DNA from: Candidatus Zhuqueibacterota bacterium
Lineage (GTDB): Bacteria; Zhuqueibacterota; Zhuqueibacteria; Oceanimicrobiales; Oceanimicrobiaceae
Assembly (NCBI GenBank): GCA_029261995.1
Contig: JAJDAF010000061.1
Span: 216,219-280,218, forward strand
Length of the DNA stretch: 64,000 nucleotides
Reading direction: 5' to 3'
The position numbers were made by a program, and so were the translations under genes. Below, in pieces: positions 35,001-43,581 of this stretch (positions are counted from its first letter, which is position 1; every line of letters begins with the position of its first letter). Under the pieces are notes generated by a model. That model searched no databases, was not told the DNA's origin, and saw nothing but the letters and a program-made list of their open reading frames with translations.

Positions 35001-35962
35001 TTCTCTCAGTCAAAGATGTGCCGAATGACCAAGGGCAGCGCGTCACTTTGAAGTGGAAGGCGTCTTCGCTAGACCACGATCTCAATCGTTTGACCTCCTA
35101 CAGCGTTTGGCGCTCTATTCCGGAGATGGCAGGTTCGGCACAGGCACGGAAGTCCGACTCAAAGCACTTTCGCGCCGCTGCTGTTAACGGAGAAATGTAT
35201 TCATGGGAGTGGCTGGCAACGGTTCCGGCTCACCGCCGCGAAACCTATTCTTTCACGGCGACAACTCTCTATGACTCCATGGCAACCATCGACGGCAAGC
35301 ACTTCTTTCTGCTGTCGGCGCACACGGACGATGCAAACATTTTCTTTGACTCACAGCCAGACAGCGGCTTCTCCATAGATAATCTGGCGCCTAACTCCCC
35401 CGTTAATCTGGCGGGCCAGTTAAATGCGGAGGGTGTAGCCATCAGATGGGCCCGCAACACGGAAACGGACCTGCAAGGCTACCTGGTGTATTCGAGTGAC
35501 CAACCGGGCATAAATACCAGCATGCTGCAACCTGTCGCCAGCACTCGGGATACATTTTTTGTAGACCTGCTTTCCGATTCGCAATCCAGTGTCTATTTAG
35601 TGATTGTTGCGGCAGACTCCAACGGCAATCACAGCTCCGCCAGCGATGAACTCGCGTTCACGGTAACATCCGTTCAAGCCGGCGGCTCCCTGATTCCGTC
35701 TGAATTCTCGCTGTCTCAGAACTATCCGAATCCGTTCAATCCAACCACCAGGATCGAGTTTGCTCTGCCGGAACTGTCGCACGTTTTGCTCGAAGTCTAC
35801 AATTTGGTGGGCGGTCGAGTGGCGACAGTCGTAGACCGGCAACTGGATGCCGGCTCACACGCCATCGAGTTCAACGCTGGAGAGCTTCCCAGCGGCGCCT
35901 ACTTCTATCGCGTCCAGGCGAAGCACTTTACACAAGTTCGGAAGATGATTTTGCTGCAGTAG
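32066..35962 (+). CDS. secreted protein with 14 FG-GAP/VCBS repeats, two Fn3-like domains and a C-terminal sorting domain
   Basis: 1298 residues. A signal peptide (MKRASLSFLLILSTTNSWA) is followed by seven repeats of the WGDxDNDGDLDILLTG type, a fibronectin-III-like domain (about 395-505), seven more repeats, a second Fn3-like domain (about 875-985) and further beta-rich segments. It ends in the FlgD-Ig/T9SS-like sorting domain SQNYPNPFNPTTRIEFALPE with a C-terminal VRKMILLQ. The Asp-rich loops of FG-GAP repeats bind calcium, and seven per block would give two complete seven-bladed propellers. It is probably a cell-surface or released adhesin-like protein. A stem-loop follows the stop. Confidence 0.93.
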   Translation: MKRASLSFLLILSTTNSWAQATALDSLATATLSGISFSASVWGDIDNDGDLDLIAAGEDTSGVPLTQIFTNDGSGTFTTATGALPHVRSGALSLGDLDNDGDVDLILTGIDSSGQTVGQALLNDGQGNFSSYASLPGASRAASATADLTGDGRVDVIATGLGADGLPFTKMLVNTGFGFSEKSSGLPDIFAGMITPGDLNNDGSVDILLSGLVNDNLAISKIYHNNGTGTFVEAAGANLIGLFDGGSALGDSDQDGDLDILLAGQSALGTAVTKIYRNEGNGIYTDILAPLAGVTDASVAWGDFNNDGNLDAFVSGAATSGMHTSVIYDNAGSNSFASSVDRVTGVSSGRSSFADIDGDGDIDFLLTGSDTTGLPTANLFANVATTANSRPSPPAELTFALTETELQFAWQPASDQETSAASLTYNIRIGTAPGGSDLLAPHALSSGRRTVVSHGNAYHKTTWALPVEAIKSHSNIYWSVQAVDPNFAGSAFSVEQTFASPFTQDQAGSASLPGVNASSVDWGDFDNDGDLDILITGQDASNLRIATIYRNDGASVMTPVNAGLDGVAASAAAWGDYDGDGLIDILLTGFSASNQGIAKIYRNNGDQSFSDIGAGLEGIFQGSVDWGDVDNDGDLDILLSGLTQSNQSVSRVFRNSAGQFSDIGAALIGVSGGKSAWGDADNDGDLDILITGTSLIQGNVAKLYRNDGDGTFVDMNAGLTGVTSSSAAWGDYDADGDLDILLSGSSASGRITKLYRNNGSGTFAEVPAGLDGVSNGTVAWGDYDNDGDLDILLNGFDNQFTRTARVYRNDAGVFSNVNAFLDGVIFGTGNWADFDNDGDLDILLTGSSAQNRVANIYKNNSTTQNDLPGTPAGLASTFTPSSLAFTWDATTDAQTPTAALTYNIRVGTSPGGNDIVAAMSLASGSRQVVKQGNTGPSTNRTVQIPDILSYPAIFWSVQTVDQVTGSSAFAVEESFGPQILSVKDVPNDQGQRVTLKWKASSLDHDLNRLTSYSVWRSIPEMAGSAQARKSDSKHFRAAAVNGEMYSWEWLATVPAHRRETYSFTATTLYDSMATIDGKHFFLLSAHTDDANIFFDSQPDSGFSIDNLAPNSPVNLAGQLNAEGVAIRWARNTETDLQGYLVYSSDQPGINTSMLQPVASTRDTFFVDLLSDSQSSVYLVIVAADSNGNHSSASDELAFTVTSVQAGGSLIPSEFSLSQNYPNPFNPTTRIEFALPELSHVLLEVYNLVGGRVATVVDRQLDAGSHAIEFNAGELPSGAYFYRVQAKHFTQVRKMILLQ

Positions 35963-35975
35963 GCATCTAAGTACT

Positions 35976-36009
35976 GGCGGCTCACAAGCAACAGAAGGTG
36001 TGAGCCGCC
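35976..36009 (+). terminator. stem-loop after the propeller gene
   Basis: GGCGGCTCACA (35976-35986) and TGTGAGCCGCC (35999-36009) form a perfect 11-bp stem with a 12-base loop, 13 bases after the stop. It lacks a T-run, so it may stabilise the mRNA end or need Rho. Confidence 0.65.
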
Positions 36010-36113
36010 GATGTTATCTCACCAAACTGTTGAGCACGCCAAGGCCATTCTCCCCAGCCCTGCAATCCGCTTGCGCAGCAAGTAAAGTGCAAGACAAGAA
36101 TCCTAAAAAGATC

Positions 36114-36159
36114 TTGACATTCATCCGCCAAAAGCCTAAAGTATGACCATTAATCATAC
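36114..36159 (+). promoter_or_regulatory. promoter and operator of the RHH-MazF toxin-antitoxin operon
   Basis: TTGACA (36114-36119) and TAAAGT (36137-36142) are 17 bases apart. Overlapping the -10 box is the inverted repeat GTATGA (36141-36146)/TCATAC (36154-36159), placed where binding of the antitoxin would block transcription. Confidence 0.7.
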
Positions 36160-36177
36160 CAAATAGTGAGTTTCTCG

Positions 36178-36420
36178 ATGTCAACAGCAAAAGTAGCAAT
36201 TACGATTGATAATCAACTACTTAAAAAACTTGATCTTCTGGTCAAAGAAAAGGTCTATCCAAATAGAAGTAACATAATACAGGAAGCAGTAAAAGAAAAA
36301 TTAGTTCGCATCGACAAAAGTCGACTTGCCAAAGAGTGTGCAAAACTTGACCCGCTATTCGAACAGTCAATGGCCGAAGAAGGTTTCTCCAAAGAGCTTG
36401 AATCATGGCCGGAATACTGA
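36178..36420 (+). CDS. ribbon-helix-helix antitoxin of a MazEF-like module
   Basis: 80 residues from ATG 36178 ([20 protein letters not shown]); an in-frame GTG 12 bases upstream is less likely. Residues 3-45 form a CopG/MetJ-type ribbon-helix-helix ([18 protein letters not shown], then [15 protein letters not shown]). The acidic C-terminal tail ([19 protein letters not shown]) would wrap the toxin. It overlaps the toxin gene by 16 bases, and its own operator is visible over the -10 box, so autoregulation is likely. Confidence 0.88.
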   Translation: MSTAKVAITIDNQLLKKLDLLVKEKVYPNRSNIIQEAVKEKLVRIDKSRLAKECAKLDPLFEQSMAEEGFSKELESWPEY

Positions 36421-36743
36421 GAGGTGATGTATATTGGGCAGACTTAAGCCCAACGCTTGGGCATGAGCAAGCGGGTCTCAGACCTATTCTGATAATCAGC
36501 AACGATATTTTCAATGAAAGATCCGGAACTGTGATCTCACTAGCTTTAACCAGCCAACCACAAAAAGCGGGTTTCCCACTTACTTTCGAATTGTCATCTT
36601 CAGAATTGCCCAAACGTTCGTGGGTTAAAATGGGGCAGATACGGACACTTTCAACCTTAAGAATTAAGAACAAATTGGGTGTCGTTCCCCCCGAAGAATT
36701 GGAATATATCATTGAAGGTCTTAACGAAATCATCGGTCGTTAG
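36405..36743 (+). CDS. MazF/PemK-family endoribonuclease toxin
   Basis: 112 residues with the family's [19 protein letters not shown] start, [12 protein letters not shown] and the KMGQIRTLS segment that holds the conserved catalytic region. MazF toxins cut mRNA at short sequences when the antitoxin is lost. It is translated from an ATG inside the antitoxin's last codons. Its 3' end overlaps the start of the next gene. Confidence 0.9.
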   Translation: MAGILRGDVYWADLSPTLGHEQAGLRPILIISNDIFNERSGTVISLALTSQPQKAGFPLTFELSSSELPKRSWVKMGQIRTLSTLRIKNKLGVVPPEELEYIIEGLNEIIGR

Positions 36744-37923
36744 TCGAACAGCATTTTTCTTTCTACTCAGCGCCGCGTGCCTCTCGGTACAAGCTGGGGA
36801 ACCCAAATTCGGCGACCGCCAGGACCTCGGCCTGATCGAACACGATGCTATCAGTGAAGCATCGGGTCTGGCCGCCAGTCAAAGCGCGGCCGGCGTGCTG
36901 TGGACGCACAACGACCGCGGTGGGGATGCCGTGCTGTTTGCGCTCTCTACCGCAGGCAAGCATCTGGGAGTCTTTCAACTTGACGGTGTTTCCGCGCGCG
37001 ACTGGGAGGATATGGCAAGCGGGCCTGGGCCTGTGGAGGGACAAACTTATCTCTATGTTGGCGATATCGGCGACAACCAGGGGGGCAACGATTTCAAATT
37101 TATCTATCGTATTCCGGAGCCGGTGGTGAGCGCGACTCAATCGCCGGTGGAGTTGACCGTTTCTGATTTCGACAGGCTGGTCTTGCAGTACCCTGATGGC
37201 AACCGAGACGCGGAAACCCTGATGATTGACCCCTTGACTCGCGATCTTTACATCGTGTCAAAGCAGGAAGATAGCGTCCGCGTGTATCAGGCGCCATCCC
37301 CACAATCCGCGACCGAGATAGCCGTGATGCAGCATGGCGCCACACTGAATCTGAAGGGCGACGGCGATGGTTCCGCGACAGTGGCAGGTGACATTTCACC
37401 CGACGGCCGTGAAATCCTGATAAAAACCTTGAAGCGAATCTACTACTGGTGCCGCGGGCCCGGCGAAACGGTATTCGAGGCCCTGCAATCTGAGCCGGTT
37501 TCCGTCCCCTATGTGGAAGAGCCGCAAGGTGAAGCCGTGGCTTGGGCGGCTGACAGTTCCGGCTACTTCACCCTGAGTGAGGAAACCCAGGATTTCGACG
37601 CGCACCTGTTTTTTTATGCACGAGAGAAGGCAACCTCGGTGCGAGCTATCCCGGCCGCAGCAAGTACGATAACGCTGCGAAGCTATCCAAACCCCTTCAA
37701 TCCAGAAACCACTCTGAGATTCGTTGTAGACCGTCCAGCGCCGGTGAGACTGGTCGTTTTCGACGTGCTCGGCAGGCAGATGGCTCTGCTGGTGGACCGG
37801 CGTCTCCCTGCCGGTGAACACAGCAGAATCTGGAGCGCAGCAGGACAAGCCAGTGGCCTGTATATCGCACAAATCAGGGTCGGCGCGACCACCATCTCGC
37901 GCAAACTTCTGCTTGTCAAATAA
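36712..37923 (+). CDS. secreted protein with C-terminal YPNPFNP sorting domain
   Basis: I start at TTG 36712, which gives a proper signal peptide ([20 protein letters not shown], cut after SVQA); the open frame from 36679 adds 11 residues that spoil it. About 403 residues. The middle (EASGLAASQSAAGVLWTHND, then DWEDMASGP, YVGDIGDN) resembles beta-propeller proteins of the esterase-like phytase type, though no enzyme motif is certain. The end is a sorting domain (LRSYPNPFNPETTLRFVVD). The start lies within the toxin gene (32-base overlap), so its original 5' end may have been altered by the toxin-antitoxin insertion. Confidence 0.82.
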   Translation: MKVLTKSSVVSRTAFFFLLSAACLSVQAGEPKFGDRQDLGLIEHDAISEASGLAASQSAAGVLWTHNDRGGDAVLFALSTAGKHLGVFQLDGVSARDWEDMASGPGPVEGQTYLYVGDIGDNQGGNDFKFIYRIPEPVVSATQSPVELTVSDFDRLVLQYPDGNRDAETLMIDPLTRDLYIVSKQEDSVRVYQAPSPQSATEIAVMQHGATLNLKGDGDGSATVAGDISPDGREILIKTLKRIYYWCRGPGETVFEALQSEPVSVPYVEEPQGEAVAWAADSSGYFTLSEETQDFDAHLFFYAREKATSVRAIPAAASTITLRSYPNPFNPETTLRFVVDRPAPVRLVVFDVLGRQMALLVDRRLPAGEHSRIWSAAGQASGLYIAQIRVGATTISRKLLLVK

Positions 37924-37953
37924 AACTCGTCAACTCAAGAGATAGGAGAGAAA

Positions 37954-39102
37954 ATGTTTGATCCGTCGCTGGTTGCGGCTGACAACCACTGGGCGCTTTG
38001 GGCCATCATGCTGTCAATCGCTACATTTGGACTCTGGGCTGAAAAGACACGCTGGGGCTCGCGGCTCTCCGGCACAATCATTTCTATTCTGACTGCCTTT
38101 GCTGCGGCCAACCTTTCGATCATTCCTTCCGCGGCGCCAGCGTATGATATGGTCTGGGCTTATTTCGTGCCGCTCGCCATTCCGTTGTTGTTGTTTCAGG
38201 CCGACTTGCGCCGCATCATTCGAGAGGCCGGTCCAACCCTGATAGCATTTGCTTGTGGCGCGGTCGGAACGGTCATCGGTACCGCGATCGCGTTCTGGCT
38301 GATACCGTTGGGCGAACATGGCTGGCAACTCGCCGCTATTTTCTGTTCAACTTACATCGGCGGTTCGATGAACTTTGCAGCGGCTTCCGAAGCAGTGCAA
38401 CTGCATTCCGGCGATTTACTTTCGGCCGGTATCGCCGCGGACAACCTCGTCATGACGGTCTACTTTCTACTGCTTTTCTCCATGCCATCCATCCCCTTTT
38501 TCAAGAAGTATCTCAAGAATGATCGTGTCGAGCAGGCGCCAAAGCGTGAGGCGCAGTCCGGCGCCGAACAGGCAGGCAAAGCGAAATTCGACCTCACCCA
38601 CTTCGGAAGCGCACTCGCTATCTCAGCAACCATTTGCGCCATGGGGTTTGCAGCGCAGGCACTCCTGGGCATCCCTGGAATCGCCATCCTTCTAATCACC
38701 GCTGTCGTGGTGACCCTGGCCACGGTTTATCCGGGTAAGATCGGCACGATTTCAGGCTCAACCGAAATCGGCACATTCTTCATGCAGATCTTCTTTGTCA
38801 TGATCGGAGCGAGCGCCCACGTGATGACGGTCGTGCGGGTCGGCCCGGTGCTTTTTCTGTTCGCGGGCGTGATTCTGTTGGTGCATCTGGTGTTCCTGCT
38901 CACCGCCGGGAAACTACTGCGACTTGACTTGTCAGAAATTGTAATCGCATCGAATGCAAATATGGGTGGGCCGACAACCGCCGCAGCCATGGCTGTCGCC
39001 CGGAAATGGCAGGATCTGGTTATTCCTGCCATTCTCTGTGGTACGCTTGGCTACGCTGTTGCGACGTTTATCGGAGTTGCGGTAGGATTCTGGTTGAAAT
39101 AA
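37954..39102 (+). CDS. DUF819-family membrane protein
   Basis: 382 residues and about ten hydrophobic segments. FVPLAIPLLLFQADLRRIIR, the STYIGGSMNFAAASEAV stretch and ASNANMGGPTTAAAMAVAR fit DUF819 (YjcL-like), which has a transporter-like fold. The substrate is unknown. AGGAGAG lies 7 bases before the ATG. It follows the secreted protein by 30 bases and may share its transcript. Confidence 0.9.
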   Translation: MFDPSLVAADNHWALWAIMLSIATFGLWAEKTRWGSRLSGTIISILTAFAAANLSIIPSAAPAYDMVWAYFVPLAIPLLLFQADLRRIIREAGPTLIAFACGAVGTVIGTAIAFWLIPLGEHGWQLAAIFCSTYIGGSMNFAAASEAVQLHSGDLLSAGIAADNLVMTVYFLLLFSMPSIPFFKKYLKNDRVEQAPKREAQSGAEQAGKAKFDLTHFGSALAISATICAMGFAAQALLGIPGIAILLITAVVVTLATVYPGKIGTISGSTEIGTFFMQIFFVMIGASAHVMTVVRVGPVLFLFAGVILLVHLVFLLTAGKLLRLDLSEIVIASNANMGGPTTAAAMAVARKWQDLVIPAILCGTLGYAVATFIGVAVGFWLK

Positions 39103-39122
39103 ATCAAGTGAGGCGCATGAAA

Positions 39123-39979
39123 TTAGTTGTCTGGCTGTGCAATGAAATTGTCTGTCAGGAATTCCGCCACCGCTTGCCAGTAAGCCTCGCTGTCGCTGAA
39201 CTTAGCCCAGAGCGCACGTGAACCGTGGTTGCCGTCGGTTTCGGGGATGAAAAATCGTTTCTGAGTGCTCGGAATCTCGCTATAGAAGCGGAACCAGTTT
39301 GGCTTTTCCTTGCGGGCTGAGGTCACAAACACCGGACAATTGAGCGTTCTCGCGCCGTGATGACATAGTCCACTCCTGCTCCCAGTCGCCCGAAATATTC
39401 GCCCGGTGAAAATGAAAGCACGCCATCCACCACATCCCCATGTTGACTCGCCAATTTGATGACCAACGCCGCCGAGTAGGAACTTCCCCACGCGATCAGC
39501 TTGCCTTGTGCATAATTGGCTTTGGCATACTGCATCGCCGCCTCGAGATCCTGATAGGCGTCGAGATAAGTCGTGGATTTGCCAGCCGCGGTGGCGCGTT
39601 GGTGGGTCTGATTTTGTACGCCGTTAACCGCGTCTCCAGACCGCTGGTCGATGGCCATGCAATTAAAGCCTAGCGTGGCCAGTCTGGGAATGATCTCCTG
39701 ATACTCGCCGCGACTCCAGCCCGCTTGATGAAAGAGCACGATCAACGGTGCTGTTTTCTCATGGGTAATTCTGACATCAGCGGTGATCGCCAGGCCGTCT
39801 CCAGACAGGAACTCCAGAGTCGTATCGAGCTTCACGGTTTCGGTTTGAGTGGCCGATTCGGTAACATCTGAGTTGCTCCGGCCACCTTCTTGATTTTGGG
39901 TCTCGGCCCTCTGGTTACAGCCCTGAGTCCCCAATGCGACGAGAAGGACAAAACACAGCAAACGGTTGAAATGGGTCAT
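39123..39979 (-). pseudogene. lipoprotein alpha/beta hydrolase, frameshifted
   Basis: Bases 39323-39979 encode MTHFNRLLCFVLLVALGTQG followed by Cys (lipobox), an oxyanion region LIVLFHQAGWSRGEY and the nucleophile elbow WGSSYSAAL. The last strand and the catalytic His region (NCPVFVTSARKEKPNWFRFY, then TDGNHGSRALW) lie in another frame, 39123-39360. The switch occurs at about 39345-39360. Joined, the two halves give a complete hydrolase of about 280 residues. It is either a real pseudogene or a single sequencing indel. Confidence 0.8.
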
Positions 39980-40029
39980 GAGTGCAGGCCTTTCGGTAGA
40001 GTAAGCGAGTTTGACGTTCCCGGGCTGAG

Positions 40030-40383
40030 CTAACTTTGCGGTAGCATGCGGCCCAATTTGCGGCCTCCCAGCAAGTGCATGTGAAGATGGAACACTTCCT
40101 GTCCGCCATGGTCATTGCAGTTTACTATCAGGCGGTAGCCGTCGGCGGCGATGCCCTCTTCTTTGGCGATTTTGGCAGCAACGATAAACAGGCGTCCGAG
40201 CGCTTGCTCGTCAGCAGCCGATACCTCGTTTGTTGTCGGAATGAGCTTGTTGGGCACAATCAGGACATGGGTGGGCGCCTGTGCGTTGATATCGCGAAAC
40301 GCCGTCACCAGGTCGTCCTGGTAGAGCATTTCCGAAGGGATTTCTTTGCGGATAATTTTGCTGAAAATTGTTTCTTCAGGCAT
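40030..40383 (-). CDS. HIT-family nucleotide hydrolase/transferase (HinT-like)
   Basis: 117 residues from ATG 40381-40383 ([20 protein letters not shown]), which has AGGAG 7 bases upstream. The histidine triad is HLHMHLLGG, and [11 protein letters not shown] is typical. HinT proteins hydrolyse adenosine 5'-monophosphoramidates and aminoacyl-adenylates. It is separate from its neighbours by 50-130 bases. Confidence 0.95.
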   Translation of the reverse strand: MPEETIFSKIIRKEIPSEMLYQDDLVTAFRDINAQAPTHVLIVPNKLIPTTNEVSAADEQALGRLFIVAAKIAKEEGIAADGYRLIVNCNDHGGQEVFHLHMHLLGGRKLGRMLPQS

Positions 40384-40511
40384 GATGTTGCTCCTTTCTC
40401 TTCTATGCAGCGTCAAACTGGCGGCTTTTTTCTATCTGCGTGAAAGATAAGCTCGTGGACCATTCGTAGAGCGACTGAGTCTTTAGCGTCATCCTGGCCG
40501 AAAGAACCACG

Positions 40512-42473
40512 TCAGTCCCAAAACTCCCATTCGATGCCGAACCGAAGTGTTCTTGGCGGCATGGTGAAGCCGGGTACAAGTTCGTACCTTCGGTCAAGGA
40601 TATTTTCATAAGACACATTCACCGTCGCGGACTTGAACAGCAGAGTCAGCTTGCCATCCATGATCGCCGTGGCAGGGCGAAGCTCAGGCGTCGGAAAACT
40701 TCCACCGGGGTCATAAACGAATCCAGCACGCTTGCCGTAGAAACGCCCGGAGAGCCGCGCTTTTACGAAGACATAGCGCTCAAATAGATTCCGACCGTAC
40801 TCGAGGTAAGTGTAAATCGAGTATTCCGGTACCCGCAGACGCCTTTCCCGGTGGCGTTTATCGGTGTATAGAAATGAAGCCACAATGCCGGCCTGACCTC
40901 CTTGAGAATAATCCAATACTGCTTTCAAGTCAAGTCCTGAGACAGTGCGGGGCTCCATATTCACCGCGCCAAAGGGTTCCTCCATCGCAGATGTGATGAA
41001 ACGAATGTCTGCTATCCAGTCACGGCTATGGCTTGAATAGGCTGTGGCTTCGAGATCAACAGCAGTAGATGGCTGCAGTTTGGCGCCGATTTCCATGCCA
41101 AAGATCGTCTCAGGCACCAAGTAGTCCGAGCGACCAGTATAGAACGGAGAAGGCCAGAAGCGCTCTGAAAAGGTTGGATAGCGAGTCGAACGTTGCGCAC
41201 CTAGCCAGAACGCGGTTTGCTCGCCCAGGAGATAATTCAGACGCACCGAAGGCAAGATTTGCGCGGAATAATCGCTGTGTTTCTCCAGCCGGGCCTGCAG
41301 GGCGAATCCGAGATTTTGGCCGAACATAATGTGCTCTCGAGCAAACACGTGCACAAGCGCATCCGATTCTTCGGTCAGTGCATTGCTGTTCAGTTTTGAT
41401 AACTGAGTGCCTGCTCCCAACGCCAGTCTGTGCTTTCGGAAGATCATCTCATTTTCAACTTCAGCGGTCAATGCTGTTACTTTGTTGTCAAACAACAGAC
41501 TGTCGCCAAATGACTGCTGGCGCAAGCGCGAGAAATGAAGGCGTCCCGACAAATCTTGACTCAGCCTGGAAAGCGCTCTTGCACGCAATGAAATCTGCTG
41601 GTCAAACCTGCTGTTCTTCCGCATCGAATTGTCCATAAAGGGTATCAGGTCGGGCGGTTGTGCAGCCGGACTCTCCACCTCATTCTTGTTGAACAGAGTG
41701 ACGGTCCGCAGCTCGAATCTGTTGTTCGGGCGATAGGTTACTTTCCCGAAAAACCTGGAGTCCACAAGGTCACGACGCTCAAAAGTGCGTTCATCAATTG
41801 GCCCGAAGAACAGGGTGTCAAATTCCTGACGGCTGCCGCTGAACAAGAATCGAGTCGATGGGCTGACTGGCATGCCGAAAGTAATGCCAAGGTCGCTGTA
41901 GCCGAAGTCACCGACGCGAAAATTGACTTTGGAGTATGGATGCTCGCTATCCAGGTTCAGAGTATTCACCTGGAGCACTCCTGCCGCAGGCGAAAGTCCC
42001 ATTCCGGCTAACTCGCTCAGGCCGGAGTAACTGACCGACTCCATAACATTGAAGGGAATGACCGTTGTGTTGGTTGCGCCGGTCAGGAGATTTGATAGAA
42101 CCATGCCATCCAGCGACACCAGACCCTGTGCGCTGGCGTCACCACGAAACGCAAACGGTGACCTCTGCCCTACTGTTCCGAGATCAAAGGGACGAGCGGC
42201 GGGGATGACCAGGCTGATGTCAACAGCATCCACCTGGAGCACATTTTCCAGTTGGTCCGACGGAGCGTCCCATGCGTTCGGCCATTTTGCTTCAGGAGGC
42301 AGTGGAATGTCTGTTTGCCGGCCCGACGCTTCGGTTTCCTCGCTCTCTACCGCCATGCTATCTACATTCGAAACTGTGGAATCAACAGGGGAAGCCTTCT
42401 GCTGTGCCTCGGCGTTTGCAAAAAGTCCCTGGATGAGGAAGATGACCAGAATCGCGTTTGCAGTGTGCCTCAT
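40512..42473 (-). CDS. TonB-dependent outer-membrane receptor
   Basis: The true start is ATG 42471-42473 (MRHTANAILVIFLIQGLFAN), which gives a signal peptide cut near ANAEA; the longer frame overlaps the upstream gene. 653 residues: a plug domain (about 70-190; SPFAFRGDASAQGLVSLDGM, VIPFNVMESVSYSG), then a 22-strand-type barrel ending RTLRFGIEWEFWD with the C-terminal aromatic residue needed for insertion. It starts 3 bases after the ECF S component stop, so the two probably handle the same substrate. No riboswitch was seen. Confidence 0.85.
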   Translation of the reverse strand: MRHTANAILVIFLIQGLFANAEAQQKASPVDSTVSNVDSMAVESEETEASGRQTDIPLPPEAKWPNAWDAPSDQLENVLQVDAVDISLVIPAARPFDLGTVGQRSPFAFRGDASAQGLVSLDGMVLSNLLTGATNTTVIPFNVMESVSYSGLSELAGMGLSPAAGVLQVNTLNLDSEHPYSKVNFRVGDFGYSDLGITFGMPVSPSTRFLFSGSRQEFDTLFFGPIDERTFERRDLVDSRFFGKVTYRPNNRFELRTVTLFNKNEVESPAAQPPDLIPFMDNSMRKNSRFDQQISLRARALSRLSQDLSGRLHFSRLRQQSFGDSLLFDNKVTALTAEVENEMIFRKHRLALGAGTQLSKLNSNALTEESDALVHVFAREHIMFGQNLGFALQARLEKHSDYSAQILPSVRLNYLLGEQTAFWLGAQRSTRYPTFSERFWPSPFYTGRSDYLVPETIFGMEIGAKLQPSTAVDLEATAYSSHSRDWIADIRFITSAMEEPFGAVNMEPRTVSGLDLKAVLDYSQGGQAGIVASFLYTDKRHRERRLRVPEYSIYTYLEYGRNLFERYVFVKARLSGRFYGKRAGFVYDPGGSFPTPELRPATAIMDGKLTLLFKSATVNVSYENILDRRYELVPGFTMPPRTLRFGIEWEFWD

Positions 42474-42475
42474 GC

Positions 42476-43030
42476 CTATCTGGCCTGAACCGGTCGAAAG
42501 TAAGCTGTCCGGCGAAGGCCATCTATGGCCGCAGGAACGACGATTGCGAAAACAAGCGTGTTGCTCAGGGAAAGCAAAAGGTAGGAAATGATTCCAAAGG
42601 CGAACGAGGCCTTGAGTTGATGTAGCGAAAAGCCAAACGTCAGAGTGTTGCTGAGCAGGGCAAGAACGATGTACAACCAGGTCAAGCCAAGCCCGGCGAG
42701 GCCGAAATAGGTCGCTCGCCACCACCGCCTATGGTCGGAGGAGGCAGCTTCCCGAAATAAACCGCCGACATAACCGACCACAACTCGGCTGACCACCTGC
42801 GCCACCAGCAGCGGCAGTGGTGACATCCCGTAGGGATTGAAAATACCGAAGATAGCCGCGGAAATGCCACCCACCAGCATTCCCGTTCGGCAACCAAACA
42901 GAACGCCTGAAAGAAAAATGAGAGCTGTGAGAATCTCCACATTAGGGACCGGCACGAGAAGATATGCGCCGGCAAGCGCCAGCGCCGAGAAGACGCCGGT
43001 CATAGCGATGTTCGTCAATCTTGACGGCAT
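42476..43030 (-). CDS. ECF-type vitamin transporter, substrate-binding S component
   Basis: 184 residues, five or six membrane helices. The N-terminal helix IAMTGVFSALALAGAYLLVP carries the small-residue AxxxA-like motif by which S components dock on the EcfT subunit, and LIFLSGVLFGCRTGMLVGGI is typical of group-II S components. No EcfA or EcfT genes are in the window. It overlaps the Nudix gene by 16 bases and precedes the TonB receptor. The substrate cannot be named from sequence; ThiD and purine nucleoside phosphorylase nearby make thiamine precursors or a nucleoside possible. Confidence 0.8.
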   Translation of the reverse strand: MPSRLTNIAMTGVFSALALAGAYLLVPVPNVEILTALIFLSGVLFGCRTGMLVGGISAAIFGIFNPYGMSPLPLLVAQVVSRVVVGYVGGLFREAASSDHRRWWRATYFGLAGLGLTWLYIVLALLSNTLTFGFSLHQLKASFAFGIISYLLLSLSNTLVFAIVVPAAIDGLRRTAYFRPVQAR

Positions 43031-43581
43031 GAGGTCTCCCGCTGCGGCTGGATACGGCCTTTCGAAAACACTATTCTCGACTCGATTTCTTCCTTCATTT
43101 CGAGAAGCTCAAGATTCTCATTGAACTGCGCGCTGAACATAAACGGTTTGCCCTCGAGAATGTATTGATACATGAGCAAGTCCGTGGCGGGCGTAGGAAT
43201 GTTCGGCAATTGTGACACCGCCACCCATTTCAAAATGCCCTCATTGCACTCCGGGGCTGCGCACGGCTCGATTTCAATCAGGTAAACAAAACAGATCCAA
43301 TTGTACTTTCCAGGTGAAGTTTCCACAAGCAGGCCGCAGTACTTTGCATCATCTGTCCGGATTCCGGTTTCCTCGAGGGTCTCGCGCAGAGCCGCTTGCG
43401 CTGGACTCTCGAATGGATCGATCTTGCCGCCCACGGGAGTGAATTTTCCCTTGTTCGGCTGACGGCTGCGCTTCAAGAGCAGGAATTCATCTCCGGCCTT
43501 CAGCACGCACAGAACGGCGGATTGCTTATGGCCGGGTGGAACATGCATGCGCACGCCACCATCGTCAGGCGATGCGCTCAT
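43015..43581 (-). CDS. Nudix hydrolase
   Basis: 188 residues. The Nudix box is [20 protein letters not shown] followed by ETGI, with the metal-binding glutamates intact. The flanking [20 protein letters not shown] and the [13 protein letters not shown] segment resemble MutT/8-oxo-dGTP diphosphatases (the MTH1-like group). Substrate choice in this family is broad. It overlaps deoD by 4 bases and the S component by 16, forming a tight operon. Confidence 0.9.
   Translation of the reverse strand: MSASPDDGGVRMHVPPGHKQSAVLCVLKAGDEFLLLKRSRQPNKGKFTPVGGKIDPFESPAQAALRETLEETGIRTDDAKYCGLLVETSPGKYNWICFVYLIEIEPCAAPECNEGILKWVAVSQLPNIPTPATDLLMYQYILEGKPFMFSAQFNENLELLEMKEEIESRIVFSKGRIQPQRETSCRQD

Noticed and set aside
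40512-42725. Longer start for the TonB receptor (42725)
   Set aside because: The first 84 residues overlap the S component gene and have no signal; the ATG at 42473 gives a proper signal peptide.
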